The notes under the pieces: model-generated
Told to the model about the DNA's origin: nothing
The model's database searches: none
The model's input: the letters and a program-made list of their open reading frames with translations, nothing else
Source: Acidimicrobiaceae bacterium
GTDB taxonomy: Bacteria; Actinomycetota; Acidimicrobiia; Acidimicrobiales; Aldehydirespiratoraceae
Direction: 5' to 3'
Length of the DNA stretch: 64,000 bases
Assembly (NCBI GenBank): GCA_009837445.1
Contig: VXTM01000038.1
Span: forward strand, 90,247 to 154,246
Program-made: the position numbers and the translations under genes
In this document: piece after piece, positions 8,683 to 19,845 of the stretch
Position numbering within the stretch: the first letter of the stretch is position 1
How the letters are laid out: every line of letters starts with the position of its first letter

Positions 8683-9704
8683 CAACCCTTGACGAGCTCC
8701 ACGGCCTGGCGGCACTCCTGCTCGGATCGGGCGGCCACGTTCAGCATGGTGACCGGAGAGTCCTTCCAGGCCTGGAGCCGATCGCGAATCCGCGCGGCCG
8801 GCCCCACGAGGGAGATCTCGTCGGCGAACTCCTGCGGCACAGCCGCGATCGCCTCGTCCCTGAGCCCCTCCAGGAACAGCCGCTGCACCTTGTAGGCGGC
8901 CTCTTCGTACCCCATCCGGGCCATGAGCTGGGTGTGGTAGTTCTGGCCTTCGGCCCCCATCCCGCCGATGTAGAAGCCGAGGCTGGCCCGCACCGGCCAC
9001 AGGGCCTCGGCGATCCCGTCGGAGTCGCACACCTGCAGCGTGGTGTGCACCGCGATCTCAAATCCGTTGGGGGCGCCGGACAGCTGGGACGCGTAGACCT
9101 CGGGTCGCAGCGGCGAGTAGTACAGCGGCAGCCAGCCGTCGGCTATCTCGACGGTCTGGGCCACGTTGCGGGGCCCTTCGGCGCCGATCCAGATCGGGAT
9201 CGGGCGCAGCGGATGGGTCATGATCTTGAGCGGTTTGCCCAGGCCCTCCGCCCCCTCGCCGGAGTAGGGATGCTGGAAATGGTCGCCTTCGAAGGTGAGG
9301 TGGTCGGCGCGCTCGAATACCCGTCGCAGGACCTCCACGTACTCGCGGGTGCGGGCCAGGGGCCGGGCCGAGGGGCGGCCGTACCAGCCCTCCACCACCT
9401 GGGGCCCGGAGACCCCCAGTCCGAGGATGGCCCGCCCGCCGGAGATGTGGTCCAGGGTCACCGCGTGCATGGCTGTGGCCGTGGGTGTGCGGGCCGCGAT
9501 CTGCGCCACGCCCGTTCCCAGCCGGATGCGCTCGGTGGCCGCCGCGATGAGAACGAGGGGCGAGAACGCGTCGGAGCCCCACGACTCGCCGGTCCACGCC
9601 GCGTCGAACCCTGCCCGCTCGGCTGCGGTGGCCAGCTCCACCAAACCGTCGGGCATCGCCCGGCCCCAATATCCCAGCGTCAATCCGAGTTGCACGGACG
9701 GCAC
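8682..9704 (-). CDS. LLM class F420-dependent oxidoreductase
   Basis: 340-residue luciferase-like oxidoreductase of the F420-dependent branch. It starts at the GTG giving (M)PSVQLGLTLGYWG; a second GTG three codons later is equally possible. Family signatures are WTGESWGSDAFSPL, IRLGTGVAQIAARTPTATA, and GGRAILGLGVSGPQVVEGW, which is very typical of the mycobacterial F420 group. The open frame continues far upstream, but that part is antisense to the peptidase gene and has no family match. Predicted cytosolic hydride transfer with F420H2; substrate unknown. It is convergent with the upstream LLM gene and divergent from the M15 peptidase (61 bp apart). Confidence 0.85.
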   Translation of the reverse strand: MPSVQLGLTLGYWGRAMPDGLVELATAAERAGFDAAWTGESWGSDAFSPLVLIAAATERIRLGTGVAQIAARTPTATAMHAVTLDHISGGRAILGLGVSGPQVVEGWYGRPSARPLARTREYVEVLRRVFERADHLTFEGDHFQHPYSGEGAEGLGKPLKIMTHPLRPIPIWIGAEGPRNVAQTVEIADGWLPLYYSPLRPEVYASQLSGAPNGFEIAVHTTLQVCDSDGIAEALWPVRASLGFYIGGMGAEGQNYHTQLMARMGYEEAAYKVQRLFLEGLRDEAIAAVPQEFADEISLVGPAARIRDRLQAWKDSPVTMLNVAARSEQECRQAVELVKG

Positions 9705-9765
9705 GCTAACGCCGGTGGCCTGGGCTGGTAGCGTGTCCGCGGTTCTTGGCGGGCGGAAAACCACC

Positions 9766-11106
9766 ATGACTGTGAGATCCTCCCACCGCCGCTTCCCTTC
9801 ATTCGACCGCCGCTTGGGCGTGCTCGGGCTGTTGCTTGCGATCGCAGTGGCGGGTGCGGCCGGTCCGGTGGCCGCCCAGAGCGATGAGGAGATCATCGAC
9901 AGGAGCAGAAGGATTGTCGAGGAGCGCGAGGCGCAGCGCGAGGAGTCGCAGCGGGCGGCTGAGGCCGCCACCGAGAACCTCGATGCGGCCACAGCCGATG
10001 CCGCGGAACTAGTCGACGCTCTCAACAAGGCGCAGGCCGCGGTGGACGCCCAGCAGACCGCCCTCAATGAGACGGAGCGGGCCGTAGCCGACGCCGAAGC
10101 CGTCGTGGCCGAGGCCGAGGCCAGAATCGCCGAACTCGAGGAGGAGCTGCGCGCCACGCAGGCGGGGCTGCTGAAGGCGGTGGTCGAGTCCTACGTCTCG
10201 TTTCAGGCCCCGACCGGGACGTTGAGCGTCCTCGGCGCCGATCCGTGGGAGAACGCCCGCGAGGAAGCCCTGGCCGGGTTTGCCACCGGCAGCGGGATCG
10301 ACGACCTCGACGATCTGCGCCGGCTGGGCGAGGAACTGGAACGCTGGCGACTTCAGGCCGCCGAGGCAGCCGCCGAAGCAGAGACTCGCCGCCTGGAAGC
10401 GAACCTCGTCCTGGCCGATCTGCTCGAGGCCGTAGACCTCGAGGCCGCGTTGTCGGTGGAGGCCGAGGCGCGGGTCGAACGGCGCCTCCTGGAGGTTCAG
10501 CTGATCAGGCAGCAGGACGCCGAGTTGGCCGCCGAGATCGAGGCCGCCGAACGCGAGATCGCGGCGGCCCTCGCCCGCCAGCGGGCTGCGGAGGAGGCCC
10601 GGCGCAGAGCAGAGGAGGAAGCCCGGCGCAAGGCCGAGGAGGAGGCCCGGCGCAGAGCCGAGGAAGCAGGCCGGGCAGAGGAGCCGGTCCCGACGGTGGG
10701 CCCCGACGGCGTCAACTTCACGCTCGTCTGGGTGCGCGGCTACGAGGTCAACTCACAGATCGCGGACGACGTGGACGGGCTGGTCGCGGCCTTGGAAGCG
10801 GAGGGCTTTGACATGGGCGGCTGGGGATACCGCAACCATCAGGAGCAGATCAACCTTCGCAGGGGCAACTGCGGCACGTCGGAGTGGGCCATCTGGCACC
10901 AGCCGTCCAGCACCTGCCGTCCCCCGACGGCCCGGCCGGGCCGGAGCAATCACGAGAAGGGGCTGGCCATCGACTTCACCGAGTCGGGGCGCCTCATTAC
11001 CAGCCGCAGCAGCGCCGTCTTCCAGGCGCTTCAACGCCTAGCCCCCCAGTTCGGCCTCATCAACCTCCCCAGCGAGCCCTGGCACTGGTCGGTCGACGGC
11101 CGCTGA
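9766..11106 (+). CDS. Secreted coiled-coil protein with C-terminal M15 (VanY-like) D-Ala-D-Ala carboxypeptidase domain
   Basis: 446-residue exported protein. A signal peptide (basic start, then GVLGLLLAIAVAGAAGPVAAQ) ends near residue 37. Long charged heptad-rich segments, probably coiled coils, run through about residues 38-135 and 180-305, the second rich in A-R-R-A-E-E repeats. The C-terminal domain (about 315-446) carries the M15 zinc motifs SNHEKGLAIDF near residue 395 and EPWHWS near 441. Expected role is trimming peptidoglycan stem peptides outside the membrane, with the coiled coil positioning the enzyme, as in NlpC/EnvC-like hydrolase partners. The ATG at 9766 is chosen because the signal peptide starts there; the frame is open further upstream. 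Confidence 0.85.
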   Translation: MTVRSSHRRFPSFDRRLGVLGLLLAIAVAGAAGPVAAQSDEEIIDRSRRIVEEREAQREESQRAAEAATENLDAATADAAELVDALNKAQAAVDAQQTALNETERAVADAEAVVAEAEARIAELEEELRATQAGLLKAVVESYVSFQAPTGTLSVLGADPWENAREEALAGFATGSGIDDLDDLRRLGEELERWRLQAAEAAAEAETRRLEANLVLADLLEAVDLEAALSVEAEARVERRLLEVQLIRQQDAELAAEIEAAEREIAAALARQRAAEEARRRAEEEARRKAEEEARRRAEEAGRAEEPVPTVGPDGVNFTLVWVRGYEVNSQIADDVDGLVAALEAEGFDMGGWGYRNHQEQINLRRGNCGTSEWAIWHQPSSTCRPPTARPGRSNHEKGLAIDFTESGRLITSRSSAVFQALQRLAPQFGLINLPSEPWHWSVDGR

Positions 11107-11274
11107 GCCTCCGCGCCGCTGCTTAGAACGAGCGCGAATTGGCGGAAACGCGGCGCGTCGAAGCGGTGTCATTCCCGCTCTTGTTCGCTGCGCTCACGGG
11201 CCGCTCGGGCCACGGCCTCGCTCTCGCAGGCCGTTCGCGTCCGACCTCTTGCTCGGCCTCTGGGTGGCGGGCCG

Positions 11275-12054
11275 CTAGTGCGTGTGGGTCCAGACGGCGG
11301 GACGCTTCTCGATGAAGGCCTTGGGCCACTCGGCGCCATCGCCCCGGGCCGCGTTGGACGCCATCACGTCGGTGGCGAACTTGTAGGCCTCACCGAGTCC
11401 CATGTCCATCTGGGCGTAGAGAGTCTGCTTGCCGATGCCCTTGGCGTAGCGGCTGCCCCGGGTGGCCCGGCCCAGCAGGTCCATGGTGGCCTCGTCGAGC
11501 TGCTCGGGGGGAACGACCCGGTTGACAAGACCCCAGTCCAGCGCAGTGGCCGCGTCGATCACGTCGCCGGTGAGGGCCAGCTCCACGGCCCGCTTGCGGC
11601 CGAGTGGCCGGGCCACCGCCACCATCGGGGTGTGGCAGAACAGGCCGCCCTTGCCGCCGGGGGTGGCGAATCCGGCCTCGCTGCTGGCCACGATCAGGTC
11701 CGCGCTGGCCGCCAGCTGGGCGCCGGCCGCGGTGGCCAGGGCGTGCACCTTGGCCACCACCACCTGCGGGACCTCGGCCATCGCGGTCATGGCCGAGCTG
11801 CAGAGCGTGAACAGCTCGTGAAGCTCGGGTTCGCCCATGTCTGCCATCTCGGCCAGGTCGTGCCCCGATGAGAACACCGGGCCGTTGGCGGCCAGCACGA
11901 CGCCGGCCACGTCGCCGTCGCCGCCGGTGGTGCGAAACGCGTCCTCGAGCTCGCCGAGCATCTCGGACGACAGGCAATTGCGCCGCTCGGGCCGGTTCAG
12001 CGTGATGGTCACATACCGGTCATCACGCTCGTACAGCAGGTTGCGATATTCCAT
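11275..12054 (-). CDS. Enoyl-CoA hydratase/isomerase (crotonase) family protein lacking the catalytic glutamates
   Basis: 259-residue crotonase-fold protein starting at ATG 12054 behind a GGAGGA ribosome site. The oxyanion-hole region FSSGHDLAEMADM and the second region HALATAAGAQLAASADL are present. The position of the first hydratase Glu (GGxEL) is Gln here, and the second (PExxxG) is Gly/Lys in ATPGGKGGL. This pattern is seen in ECHDC3-like proteins, so plain hydratase activity is doubtful. It lies just downstream of an LLM oxidoreductase on the same strand (15 bp), a likely two-gene unit. Confidence 0.8.
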   Translation of the reverse strand: MEYRNLLYERDDRYVTITLNRPERRNCLSSEMLGELEDAFRTTGGDGDVAGVVLAANGPVFSSGHDLAEMADMGEPELHELFTLCSSAMTAMAEVPQVVVAKVHALATAAGAQLAASADLIVASSEAGFATPGGKGGLFCHTPMVAVARPLGRKRAVELALTGDVIDAATALDWGLVNRVVPPEQLDEATMDLLGRATRGSRYAKGIGKQTLYAQMDMGLGEAYKFATDVMASNAARGDGAEWPKAFIEKRPAVWTHTH

Positions 12055-12069
12055 GGGATCCTCCGGTCT

Positions 12070-13050
12070 CTATGAGTCTGCCAGAGCGGGCAGCACTTGT
12101 TCGGCCGTCAGCTGGACGCTGGACCAGGCCTGGTCTATGGGCATGCCGCCCACCAGGGGGTGCAGGGCCAGCGTGCCGGTGCTGCGGGCCAGGTCGACGG
12201 CCTCGGTCGGGGTGAGGACCCGGTAGATGCCCTCGGCCCGCAGCTCCTCGACGGTGGTGGCCTTGGAGCACACCGCCGAGGTCTGGCCGGGCGGCTGCCA
12301 GCCCTTGTAGGTCATGGCCTCCAGCATGAAGCAGTCGCCGTGCTCGGCCCACACCCGGTCGGGGTCCTCGGCCACGTTGAGCATGACGACGTTGTCGGGG
12401 GCGATGCAGAAGCCCTGGGTGCCGTGGCGCTCGCACTCGGCGTAGTAGAGGGTCTCGATATCCGGGAACTGGCCGGGTAGCTGCATGGGCAGGCCCAGCC
12501 GGGCCGCCCGGCGGGCCGCCGCGGGGGACGATCCGCCCACCAGCACCATGGGATGGGGCCGGGTATAGGGCATGGGCAGCACCTGGACCGTCTCGCCGTT
12601 GTGCTCGAAGGGCTCTCCCTTCCAGGCGGTGAGCATCACCTCGAGGGCCTCGTCGAGGACCTTTCCCCGGCGCTTGTACTCTTTGCCCATCGCGGCGTAC
12701 TCGACCGGCCGGTAGCCCAGGCCGGTCACGATCACCAGCCGGCCCGGGCTCACCAGGTCGATGACCGCGATGTCCTCCGCGGCCCGGATCGGGTCGTGCA
12801 GCGGGAGCAGCAGGGCCGAGATCGTGACCATTAGGTTGTCGGTGCTCGACAGGATCATGGCCGCGTTCAGCAGCGGGGTGGGGCACCACGCCATGGGTGA
12901 GCTGTGGTGTTCCTCCAGGGACACGGCGTTGAAGCCGTGACTGTCGGCGTACCGGGCGATCTCCAGGCCGGCCCGGTAGCGGTCGCTCATCGCCTGAGCG
13001 TCCGTGGGGTCCGGCGACACGAAGTTGAAGCGGATCAGCGAGAAGGCCAT
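12070..13050 (-). CDS. LLM class flavin-dependent oxidoreductase
   Basis: 326-residue luciferase-like monooxygenase. The ATG at 13050 gives MAFSLIRFNF; a GTG two codons earlier is possible. The first strand, VSLEEHHSSPMAWCPTP, places the EHH motif typical of the FMN luciferase branch, followed by LLLPLHDPIRAAEDIAVID and GRLVIVTGLGYRP. Length is normal. It is followed by the crotonase gene after 15 bp and preceded by leuA on the same strand (37 bp), so read-through from leuA is possible. Substrate unknown. Confidence 0.83.
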   Translation of the reverse strand: MAFSLIRFNFVSPDPTDAQAMSDRYRAGLEIARYADSHGFNAVSLEEHHSSPMAWCPTPLLNAAMILSSTDNLMVTISALLLPLHDPIRAAEDIAVIDLVSPGRLVIVTGLGYRPVEYAAMGKEYKRRGKVLDEALEVMLTAWKGEPFEHNGETVQVLPMPYTRPHPMVLVGGSSPAAARRAARLGLPMQLPGQFPDIETLYYAECERHGTQGFCIAPDNVVMLNVAEDPDRVWAEHGDCFMLEAMTYKGWQPPGQTSAVCSKATTVEELRAEGIYRVLTPTEAVDLARSTGTLALHPLVGGMPIDQAWSSVQLTAEQVLPALADS

Positions 13051-13087
13051 GGCCACAGTCTGCCCGCCGTTCCGGGATGCTGCGTGC

Positions 13088-14951
<1,864 letters not shown>

Positions 14952-15052
14952 AGCCGCACAGGTTAGCCGAACCGTCGTCTCCGTCCAACGCCCCAACGCC
15001 CGGGGCGTGGTGCGGGGTGCGATCGGGGTTCGATCCGCGCCATGCTTGGGGG

Positions 15053-15910
15053 GTGAGCTATCTGGTTTGGGAGGCGACCCTGCCCGAGCTCCGGTCGCCG
15101 ATGCTGGTGACCGCCTACCAGGGCTGGTTCGACGTGGGCGGCGCGGCCACCGGCGCCCTCGAGTGGTTGAGCGAGCGCAGCGACTCGATCCGGGTGGCGC
15201 ACATCGACCCCGAGGAGTTCTTCAACTTCGCCGAGCAGCGGCCCACCGTCAGGCTGCAGGACGAGCGCAGGGAGATCGTGTGGCCCTCCAATGACGTTCA
15301 TGTGCTGCGCCCGCCGGACGGGCAGCACGACCTGGTGTTGGTTGTGGGCGCGGAGCCTCAGTTGAGCTGGCGAAGCTACGCGGACGTCGTGGTCGAACTG
15401 GCGTCGCGCACCGAGGCGTCCACGCTGGTGACCGTGGGCGCCCACATCGCCGACATCCCCCACACCCGGCCCTTCCTGGTCACCGGCTCCACCACCGACG
15501 CCGGCCTGGCCAAGGCGTGGGGACTGGACCGGCCCAGCTACGAGGGGCCGACCGGGATAGTGGGCGTGCTTCACGAACGATTCGACAGGCTCGATGTTCC
15601 GGCGGTGTCGCTGCGGGTGGCCGTGCCCCACTACGTCTCGGGCGCCCCCAACCCGAAGGGGGCCCGGGCGCTGCTGGAGCGTTTCGAGCGGGTGACGGGC
15701 ATCCCCACTGGCTGGTCGGAACTCGATGAGGCCGCCGAGGAGTGGGAGCAGCGGGTCAACGACGCCATGAACTCTGACGACGACGTGGTGGCCTACGTGC
15801 GGCGCCTCGAGGCCCGCGCCGACGCCCGGGCCAAGCGCAGCGTCCCCAGTCCCGACGACCTGGGCGCCGAGTTCGAGCGCTTCCTGCGCCAGCAGGACAA
15901 CTCCGACTGA
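15053..15910 (+). CDS. PAC2 family protein
   Basis: 285-residue PAC2 (proteasome assembly chaperone 2-like) family protein, widespread in actinobacteria and of unclear function there. The start is a GTG behind a G-rich Shine-Dalgarno stretch, giving MSYLVWEATLPELRSPMLV. The characteristic stretches are AYQGWFDVGGAATGALEWL, a VTVGAHIADIPHTRP segment near residue 130, and YEGPTGIVGVLHERFDRL. Actinobacteria with proteasomes usually carry paralogues of this family. It is divergent from leuA and followed by a cupin gene after 18 bp. Confidence 0.8.
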   Translation: MSYLVWEATLPELRSPMLVTAYQGWFDVGGAATGALEWLSERSDSIRVAHIDPEEFFNFAEQRPTVRLQDERREIVWPSNDVHVLRPPDGQHDLVLVVGAEPQLSWRSYADVVVELASRTEASTLVTVGAHIADIPHTRPFLVTGSTTDAGLAKAWGLDRPSYEGPTGIVGVLHERFDRLDVPAVSLRVAVPHYVSGAPNPKGARALLERFERVTGIPTGWSELDEAAEEWEQRVNDAMNSDDDVVAYVRRLEARADARAKRSVPSPDDLGAEFERFLRQQDNSD

Positions 15911-15928
15911 GAATCGAGGGAGAGGTCG

Positions 15929-16399
15929 ATGACTGCAACCGCCGCCACCGCACCCGCCGCCGCCATTCACCGTGGTGACGAGGAGTTGCCGTGGGCGGAC
16001 GCCGGGGGCGGCATCGAGCTCAAGGTGATGATGGTGCGCGAGGACGAGGGACTGTGGATCCTGCGCAACCGGTTCGCTCCGGGCGTGGTCATCCAGACCC
16101 ACCGCCACACCGGTCCGGTCTACGCCCACACCCTGAGCGGCGCCTGGAAGTACCTCGAGTATCCGGAGGTGAACCGGGCCGGGTCGTTCCTGTTCGAGCC
16201 GGCAGGCAGCGTCCACACCCTCACCACCCCGGCCGACAACACCGAGCCGACCGACGTGTGGTTCCAGATCCACGGCGTGAACCTCAACCTCGACGCCGAC
16301 GGCAACGTCGAGTCGATAACCGACGGGCCCGGCGTGCTGGCCGCCTACTACGCCATGTGCGAGGCCCAAGGCCTGCCCCGCCCGAACGTCGTCACCTGA
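15929..16399 (+). CDS. Cupin-domain dioxygenase-like protein
   Basis: 156-residue single-cupin protein resembling the 2,4'-dihydroxyacetophenone dioxygenase/ChrR-type cupin group. Metal-site features are visible: QTHRHTGPVYAHTLSG with three histidines near residues 57-66, and FEPAGSVHTLTTP with the downstream His. The start follows GGGAGAGG. It sits 18 bp after the PAC2 gene and faces a convergent SDR. Whether it is an oxygenase or a small-molecule binding cupin is not decidable. Confidence 0.75.
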   Translation: MTATAATAPAAAIHRGDEELPWADAGGGIELKVMMVREDEGLWILRNRFAPGVVIQTHRHTGPVYAHTLSGAWKYLEYPEVNRAGSFLFEPAGSVHTLTTPADNTEPTDVWFQIHGVNLNLDADGNVESITDGPGVLAAYYAMCEAQGLPRPNVVT

Positions 16400-16420
16400 G
16401 GCGGCCGCCGCGCCGAGGCG

Positions 16421-17224
16421 CTACAGGCCGAAGGAGCCGTCGAGGCGGGTCTTCCAGTTGCCGGAGGCGATGGTGCCGCCGTCCACTGGGATCGACGTGC
16501 CGTTGACGAAGCTGGCCATACCGGAGGCGAGGAACACGATGACCGCCGCGCACTCCTCCGCCGCGCCCATGCGCCGCAGCGGCGTGGGGTAGGTGCCCTC
16601 GATGAGGTGGGTGCCGCCCTCGGCCAGGGCCGCGTCGCCGGGGGTGGGCATCATGTCGGGGGCCACGCAGTTGACCCGGATGCCCCGGTGCCCGTACTCG
16701 ACGGCCAGGGTCTTGGTGAACTGCTCCACCGCAGCCTTCATGGCTGCGTAGACCCCGAAGGCAGGGGCGGAGTGGTACGCCTCCACCGAGGTGACGTTGA
16801 TGACGGCGCCGCCGTCGGACATCAGCGGGATCCCGTGGCGCACGCAGTTGGTGACCGTGGAGAAGTTCTCCCTGATCAGGGCGTGCTCACCCTTGGGCGA
16901 CACGTCAGCGAAGCGGGCCCTGAAAGTGCCGCCGGCGTTGTTGACGAGCACGTCGATGGGGCCGAGTTCGCCATGAACCCGCTGCAGGAACGCGGCGACC
17001 GCGTCGTCGTCGCGGGCGTCGAGCACATCCGAGAGGCACCGGCGCCCGGCCCCTTCCACCTCATTGACGGTGTCGGGCAGGAGTGTGGGGTCCATGTCGA
17101 ACACGGCCACATCGGCACCGAAGCGGGCCAGGGCCACCGCGGTGGCCGCCCCGATGCCGCGGCCCGCGCCGGTCACCACCGCCACACTGTCCGTGAGCAG
17201 GATGCTGTCGGGGGCGAGGTCCAC
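16421..17224 (-). CDS. SDR family oxidoreductase
   Basis: 267-residue classical SDR with motifs TGAGRGIGAA near residue 18, LVNNAGG, catalytic VTSVEAY and YAAMK, and VNGTSIPVDGG at the end. The GTG at 17224 is taken as start because the preceding in-frame residues overlap the divergent crotonase gene. GEHALIRENF precedes the catalytic Ser region. It is convergent with the cupin gene (21 bp) and divergent from the crotonase gene. Substrate unknown. Confidence 0.82.
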   Translation of the reverse strand: MDLAPDSILLTDSVAVVTGAGRGIGAATAVALARFGADVAVFDMDPTLLPDTVNEVEGAGRRCLSDVLDARDDDAVAAFLQRVHGELGPIDVLVNNAGGTFRARFADVSPKGEHALIRENFSTVTNCVRHGIPLMSDGGAVINVTSVEAYHSAPAFGVYAAMKAAVEQFTKTLAVEYGHRGIRVNCVAPDMMPTPGDAALAEGGTHLIEGTYPTPLRRMGAAEECAAVIVFLASGMASFVNGTSIPVDGGTIASGNWKTRLDGSFGL

Positions 17225-17305
17225 GGATCTCCCTTCGGTGGCGCGTGACGATACTGCCGCGTCTGCACAACTAGGGTGGCCGGCCGGCGACAGGAGGAGA
17301 CAGCC

Positions 17306-18082
17306 GTGGGTGAGTTCGTTCGAGTCGAGACCGGCGGGGGCGTGGCCACCATACGCATCGACCGGCCCAAGATGAACGCCATCAACCCGCAGATGCTGGC
17401 TGAGTTGACCGAGGCGGCGAACACGATCGCGGCCGACGGCGACGTGAGGGCGGCGGTGGTGTGGGGCGGCCCGCGAATCTTCGCGGCCGGCGCCGACATC
17501 GGCGGCTTCACCGGCCTCGACGCGGGGGAGGCCCAGGCGCTGTCGCGTGTCTTCAACGACGCTTTCCTCGCGGTGGAGAACATGCCCCAGATCACGGTGT
17601 CGGCCGTGAACGGCTACGCGCTCGGCGGGGGCATGGAGCTGGCCATGGCCACCGACTTCCGGGTAGCGGCAGACGACGCCACCTTCGGGCAGCCCGAGAT
17701 CCTGCTGGGAATCATCCCCGGCGGCGGGGGCACCCAGCGGCTTCCCCGCCTGGTGGGCGTCACCAGAGCCAAGGAGATCATCTACACCGGCCGCAACGTG
17801 CTTCCGGACGAGGCCCTCGCCATCGGCCTCGTCTCGGCGGTGCATGCGCCCGAGGAGACCTACGACGCGGCGGTGGAGATGGCCGCGGGCTACGCCGCGG
17901 GCCCGGCCGCGCTGCGGATGGCCAAGCAGGCAGTGATGGACGGCCTGGCACTGTCCCTGGCCGATGCGGTGGCCTGCGAGACCGAGCAGTTCGGCGCCTG
18001 CTTCGACACCGACGACGCCGCCATCGGCGTGGCCAGCTTCCTGGAGAAGGGCCCGGGCAAGGCCACCTTCACCGGCCGCTGA
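17306..18082 (+). CDS. Enoyl-CoA hydratase
   Basis: 258-residue crotonase with a complete active site. [10 protein letters not shown] forms the first oxyanion hole, [14 protein letters not shown] provides the first catalytic Glu, and [22 protein letters not shown] provides the second Glu. It is therefore a probable true enoyl-CoA hydratase of beta-oxidation or a catabolic pathway. The GTG start follows AGGAGGA with 7-8 bp spacing; an upstream in-frame GTG lacks such a site. It converges on the ABC exporter permease after 24 bp. Confidence 0.88.
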   Translation: MGEFVRVETGGGVATIRIDRPKMNAINPQMLAELTEAANTIAADGDVRAAVVWGGPRIFAAGADIGGFTGLDAGEAQALSRVFNDAFLAVENMPQITVSAVNGYALGGGMELAMATDFRVAADDATFGQPEILLGIIPGGGGTQRLPRLVGVTRAKEIIYTGRNVLPDEALAIGLVSAVHAPEETYDAAVEMAAGYAAGPAALRMAKQAVMDGLALSLADAVACETEQFGACFDTDDAAIGVASFLEKGPGKATFTGR

Positions 18083-18106
18083 GCAGATCCGGACTGCGGC
18101 AGCCGC

Positions 18107-18892
18107 TTAGTCGACTTCGAGGCGGTTGAGCCTGATCGCGGCCAGAGCCAGGCCCACGACCGACACCGCGGCCAGCACCACCAGCGAGGTGGTGGTCGTG
18201 TGGGGTTCGAAGCCGTAGTCGACATCGGCGACTCGGCTGAGCACGGACCGGGTGTAGCCCCTCAGCGACAGCCGGGCGGCGAAGTCCCCGAGCCCGACGG
18301 CGAGGCCCTCCCACAACAGCACGTAGCCGAGGCCCCACATGATCGGCTTGCGCACCAGCAGCCCCAGGAGCACGAATAGTGACGAGTAGGCAGCCGTGCC
18401 CAGGGCGGCCGCGGCTGCAGCCGCGAGCGCCAGATCTGCGGATCCGTCGACGCCGTTGGCGGCCAGCCACCCGCCCACCGCGGTCGGGATCACCGTGAGG
18501 GGCAGTGCGGCGGTGGCAGCCGCAGCTGCAGCCCCGGCCACGATGGGGGTGCGGCCCATGGGGCGCAGCCACAGGTAGACGAGGGTGCCGTCCTCGCGGG
18601 TCTCGCCCAGCACCGACGAGCCGAACACCAGGGCGACGATGGGCACGATGATGATCAGCCCGAAGCCGTCGGCGTAGCCGGCACCGTCCCTCAACAACCC
18701 GGCCGCGCTTCGTTCAGCTTCAGCGGTGAAGCCGACCAGCCAGCCCACCAGCATCATCAGAGCGCCCAAGGCGCCCAGCGCGGCGAGTTTGCCCGGGGTG
18801 ATTACCTGGCGGACCAGCACCCGGTACGTCAGAACCGCGGCACGGATACCGGGCACATTGCGTCGGGCCCCAATCGACTGCGGCGCGGTCAT
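18107..18892 (-). CDS. ABC-2 type exporter permease
   Basis: 261-residue integral membrane protein with about six hydrophobic segments (near residues 35-55, 75-95, 120-145, 150-170, 180-200 and 235-255). LGETREDGTLVYLWLRPMGRT, just after the second segment, matches the conserved loop of ABC-2 permeases of the NosY type. Last gene of a four-gene run; its ATG overlaps the stop of the upstream ATPase gene (ATGA). Likely partner of that ATPase. Cargo unknown. Confidence 0.75.
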   Translation of the reverse strand: MTAPQSIGARRNVPGIRAAVLTYRVLVRQVITPGKLAALGALGALMMLVGWLVGFTAEAERSAAGLLRDGAGYADGFGLIIIVPIVALVFGSSVLGETREDGTLVYLWLRPMGRTPIVAGAAAAAATAALPLTVIPTAVGGWLAANGVDGSADLALAAAAAAALGTAAYSSLFVLLGLLVRKPIMWGLGYVLLWEGLAVGLGDFAARLSLRGYTRSVLSRVADVDYGFEPHTTTTSLVVLAAVSVVGLALAAIRLNRLEVD

Positions 18893-19845
18893 CGCTTCTC
18901 CAGCAGATAACGGAACACCGACTCGAGATCCTCGTCGAGGGGGGACACCCGTGACAGGCGAGCCTCAAGCCGCTGCGCCAGCGGTGCGACCTCCCGGCCG
19001 AGACGGTCGACGTCGCGGGTGTCGACAACGATGGAGCCCGCACCGACGCTCACGCCCACGGCGGTACCCGACTCCACCAGAGCGGCTGCAAACTGGCGGG
19101 GACGGTCCACCCCGATGCGGATGCGGTGGGGTCGGTCGTCCATCAGCTCGCGCAGCTCCCGGTAGTCACCGGTGGCGGCCAGACGTCCCTGGGCGATCAT
19201 CAGGATCCGTGATCCGAGGCGGGCGACCTCTTCGAGGACGTGGCTCGACACCAGCACGCAGCGGCCCTCGTCGCCCAACCCGTGGAACAGCTCGATCATC
19301 CGGCGCCGCTGCACGGGATCAAGGCCGGTCAGGGGTTCGTCGAGGATCAGGACTTCAGGGTCGTGCACCAGGGCAGCGGCCAGCTTCACCCGCTGGCGCA
19401 TGCCCTTGGAGAACCCCGACACCGGCCTGGAGTCGTCAGCGTCGAGGTCCACCAGGCCCAAGGCCCGCCGGGCGGCGGGCTCGGGATCGGGGACAGCCTC
19501 GGTGGCCGCGGCGAAGGAAACGAACTGCAGGGCGCTGAGCCGGTCGAACAGGCCGTCCTGCTGGGGGACGAGACCGATGCGACCCCGCACATTGCGGTCG
19601 CGACGGGCATCGGCGCCCAGCACCCGGACGGTGCCCTTGGTAGGCGGGGTGAGCCCGCACATCACCCTGAACAGGGTGGACTTGCCCGCTCCGTTGGGAC
19701 CAAGCAAGGCGGTGACTCCGGCCCGCACCGAGAAGCTCACGTCGGACACCGCCACCACGTCGCCGAACACCTTCGACACGCCGTTCACCTCGACCATGGC
19801 CGAACCATTGGTAGGCGGCGCGGGAGGGGGCGGGATGGCGCTCAT
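18889..19845 (-). CDS. ABC exporter ATP-binding protein
   Basis: 318-residue ABC ATPase. Walker A GPNGAGKST is at residues 49-57, the Q-loop is VPQQDG, the signature is the variant FSKGMRQR, Walker B is VLILDEPLTGLDP and the switch is SSHVLEE. A C-terminal region of about 100 residues follows, as in CcmA/NatA-type exporter ATPases. The start overlaps the upstream permease stop (ATGA), and its own stop overlaps the next permease start. It powers one of the two permeases of the operon. Confidence 0.85.
   Translation of the reverse strand: MSAIPPPPAPPTNGSAMVEVNGVSKVFGDVVAVSDVSFSVRAGVTALLGPNGAGKSTLFRVMCGLTPPTKGTVRVLGADARRDRNVRGRIGLVPQQDGLFDRLSALQFVSFAAATEAVPDPEPAARRALGLVDLDADDSRPVSGFSKGMRQRVKLAAALVHDPEVLILDEPLTGLDPVQRRRMIELFHGLGDEGRCVLVSSHVLEEVARLGSRILMIAQGRLAATGDYRELRELMDDRPHRIRIGVDRPRQFAAALVESGTAVGVSVGAGSIVVDTRDVDRLGREVAPLAQRLEARLSRVSPLDEDLESVFRYLLEKR

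Noticed and set aside
11107..11274. GC-rich 168-bp gap with TTCGCTGCGCTCACGG-like words; considered as repeat element or small RNA
   Set aside because: No clear inverted repeat, terminal repeat, promoter or second copy recognised in the window; left unannotated.
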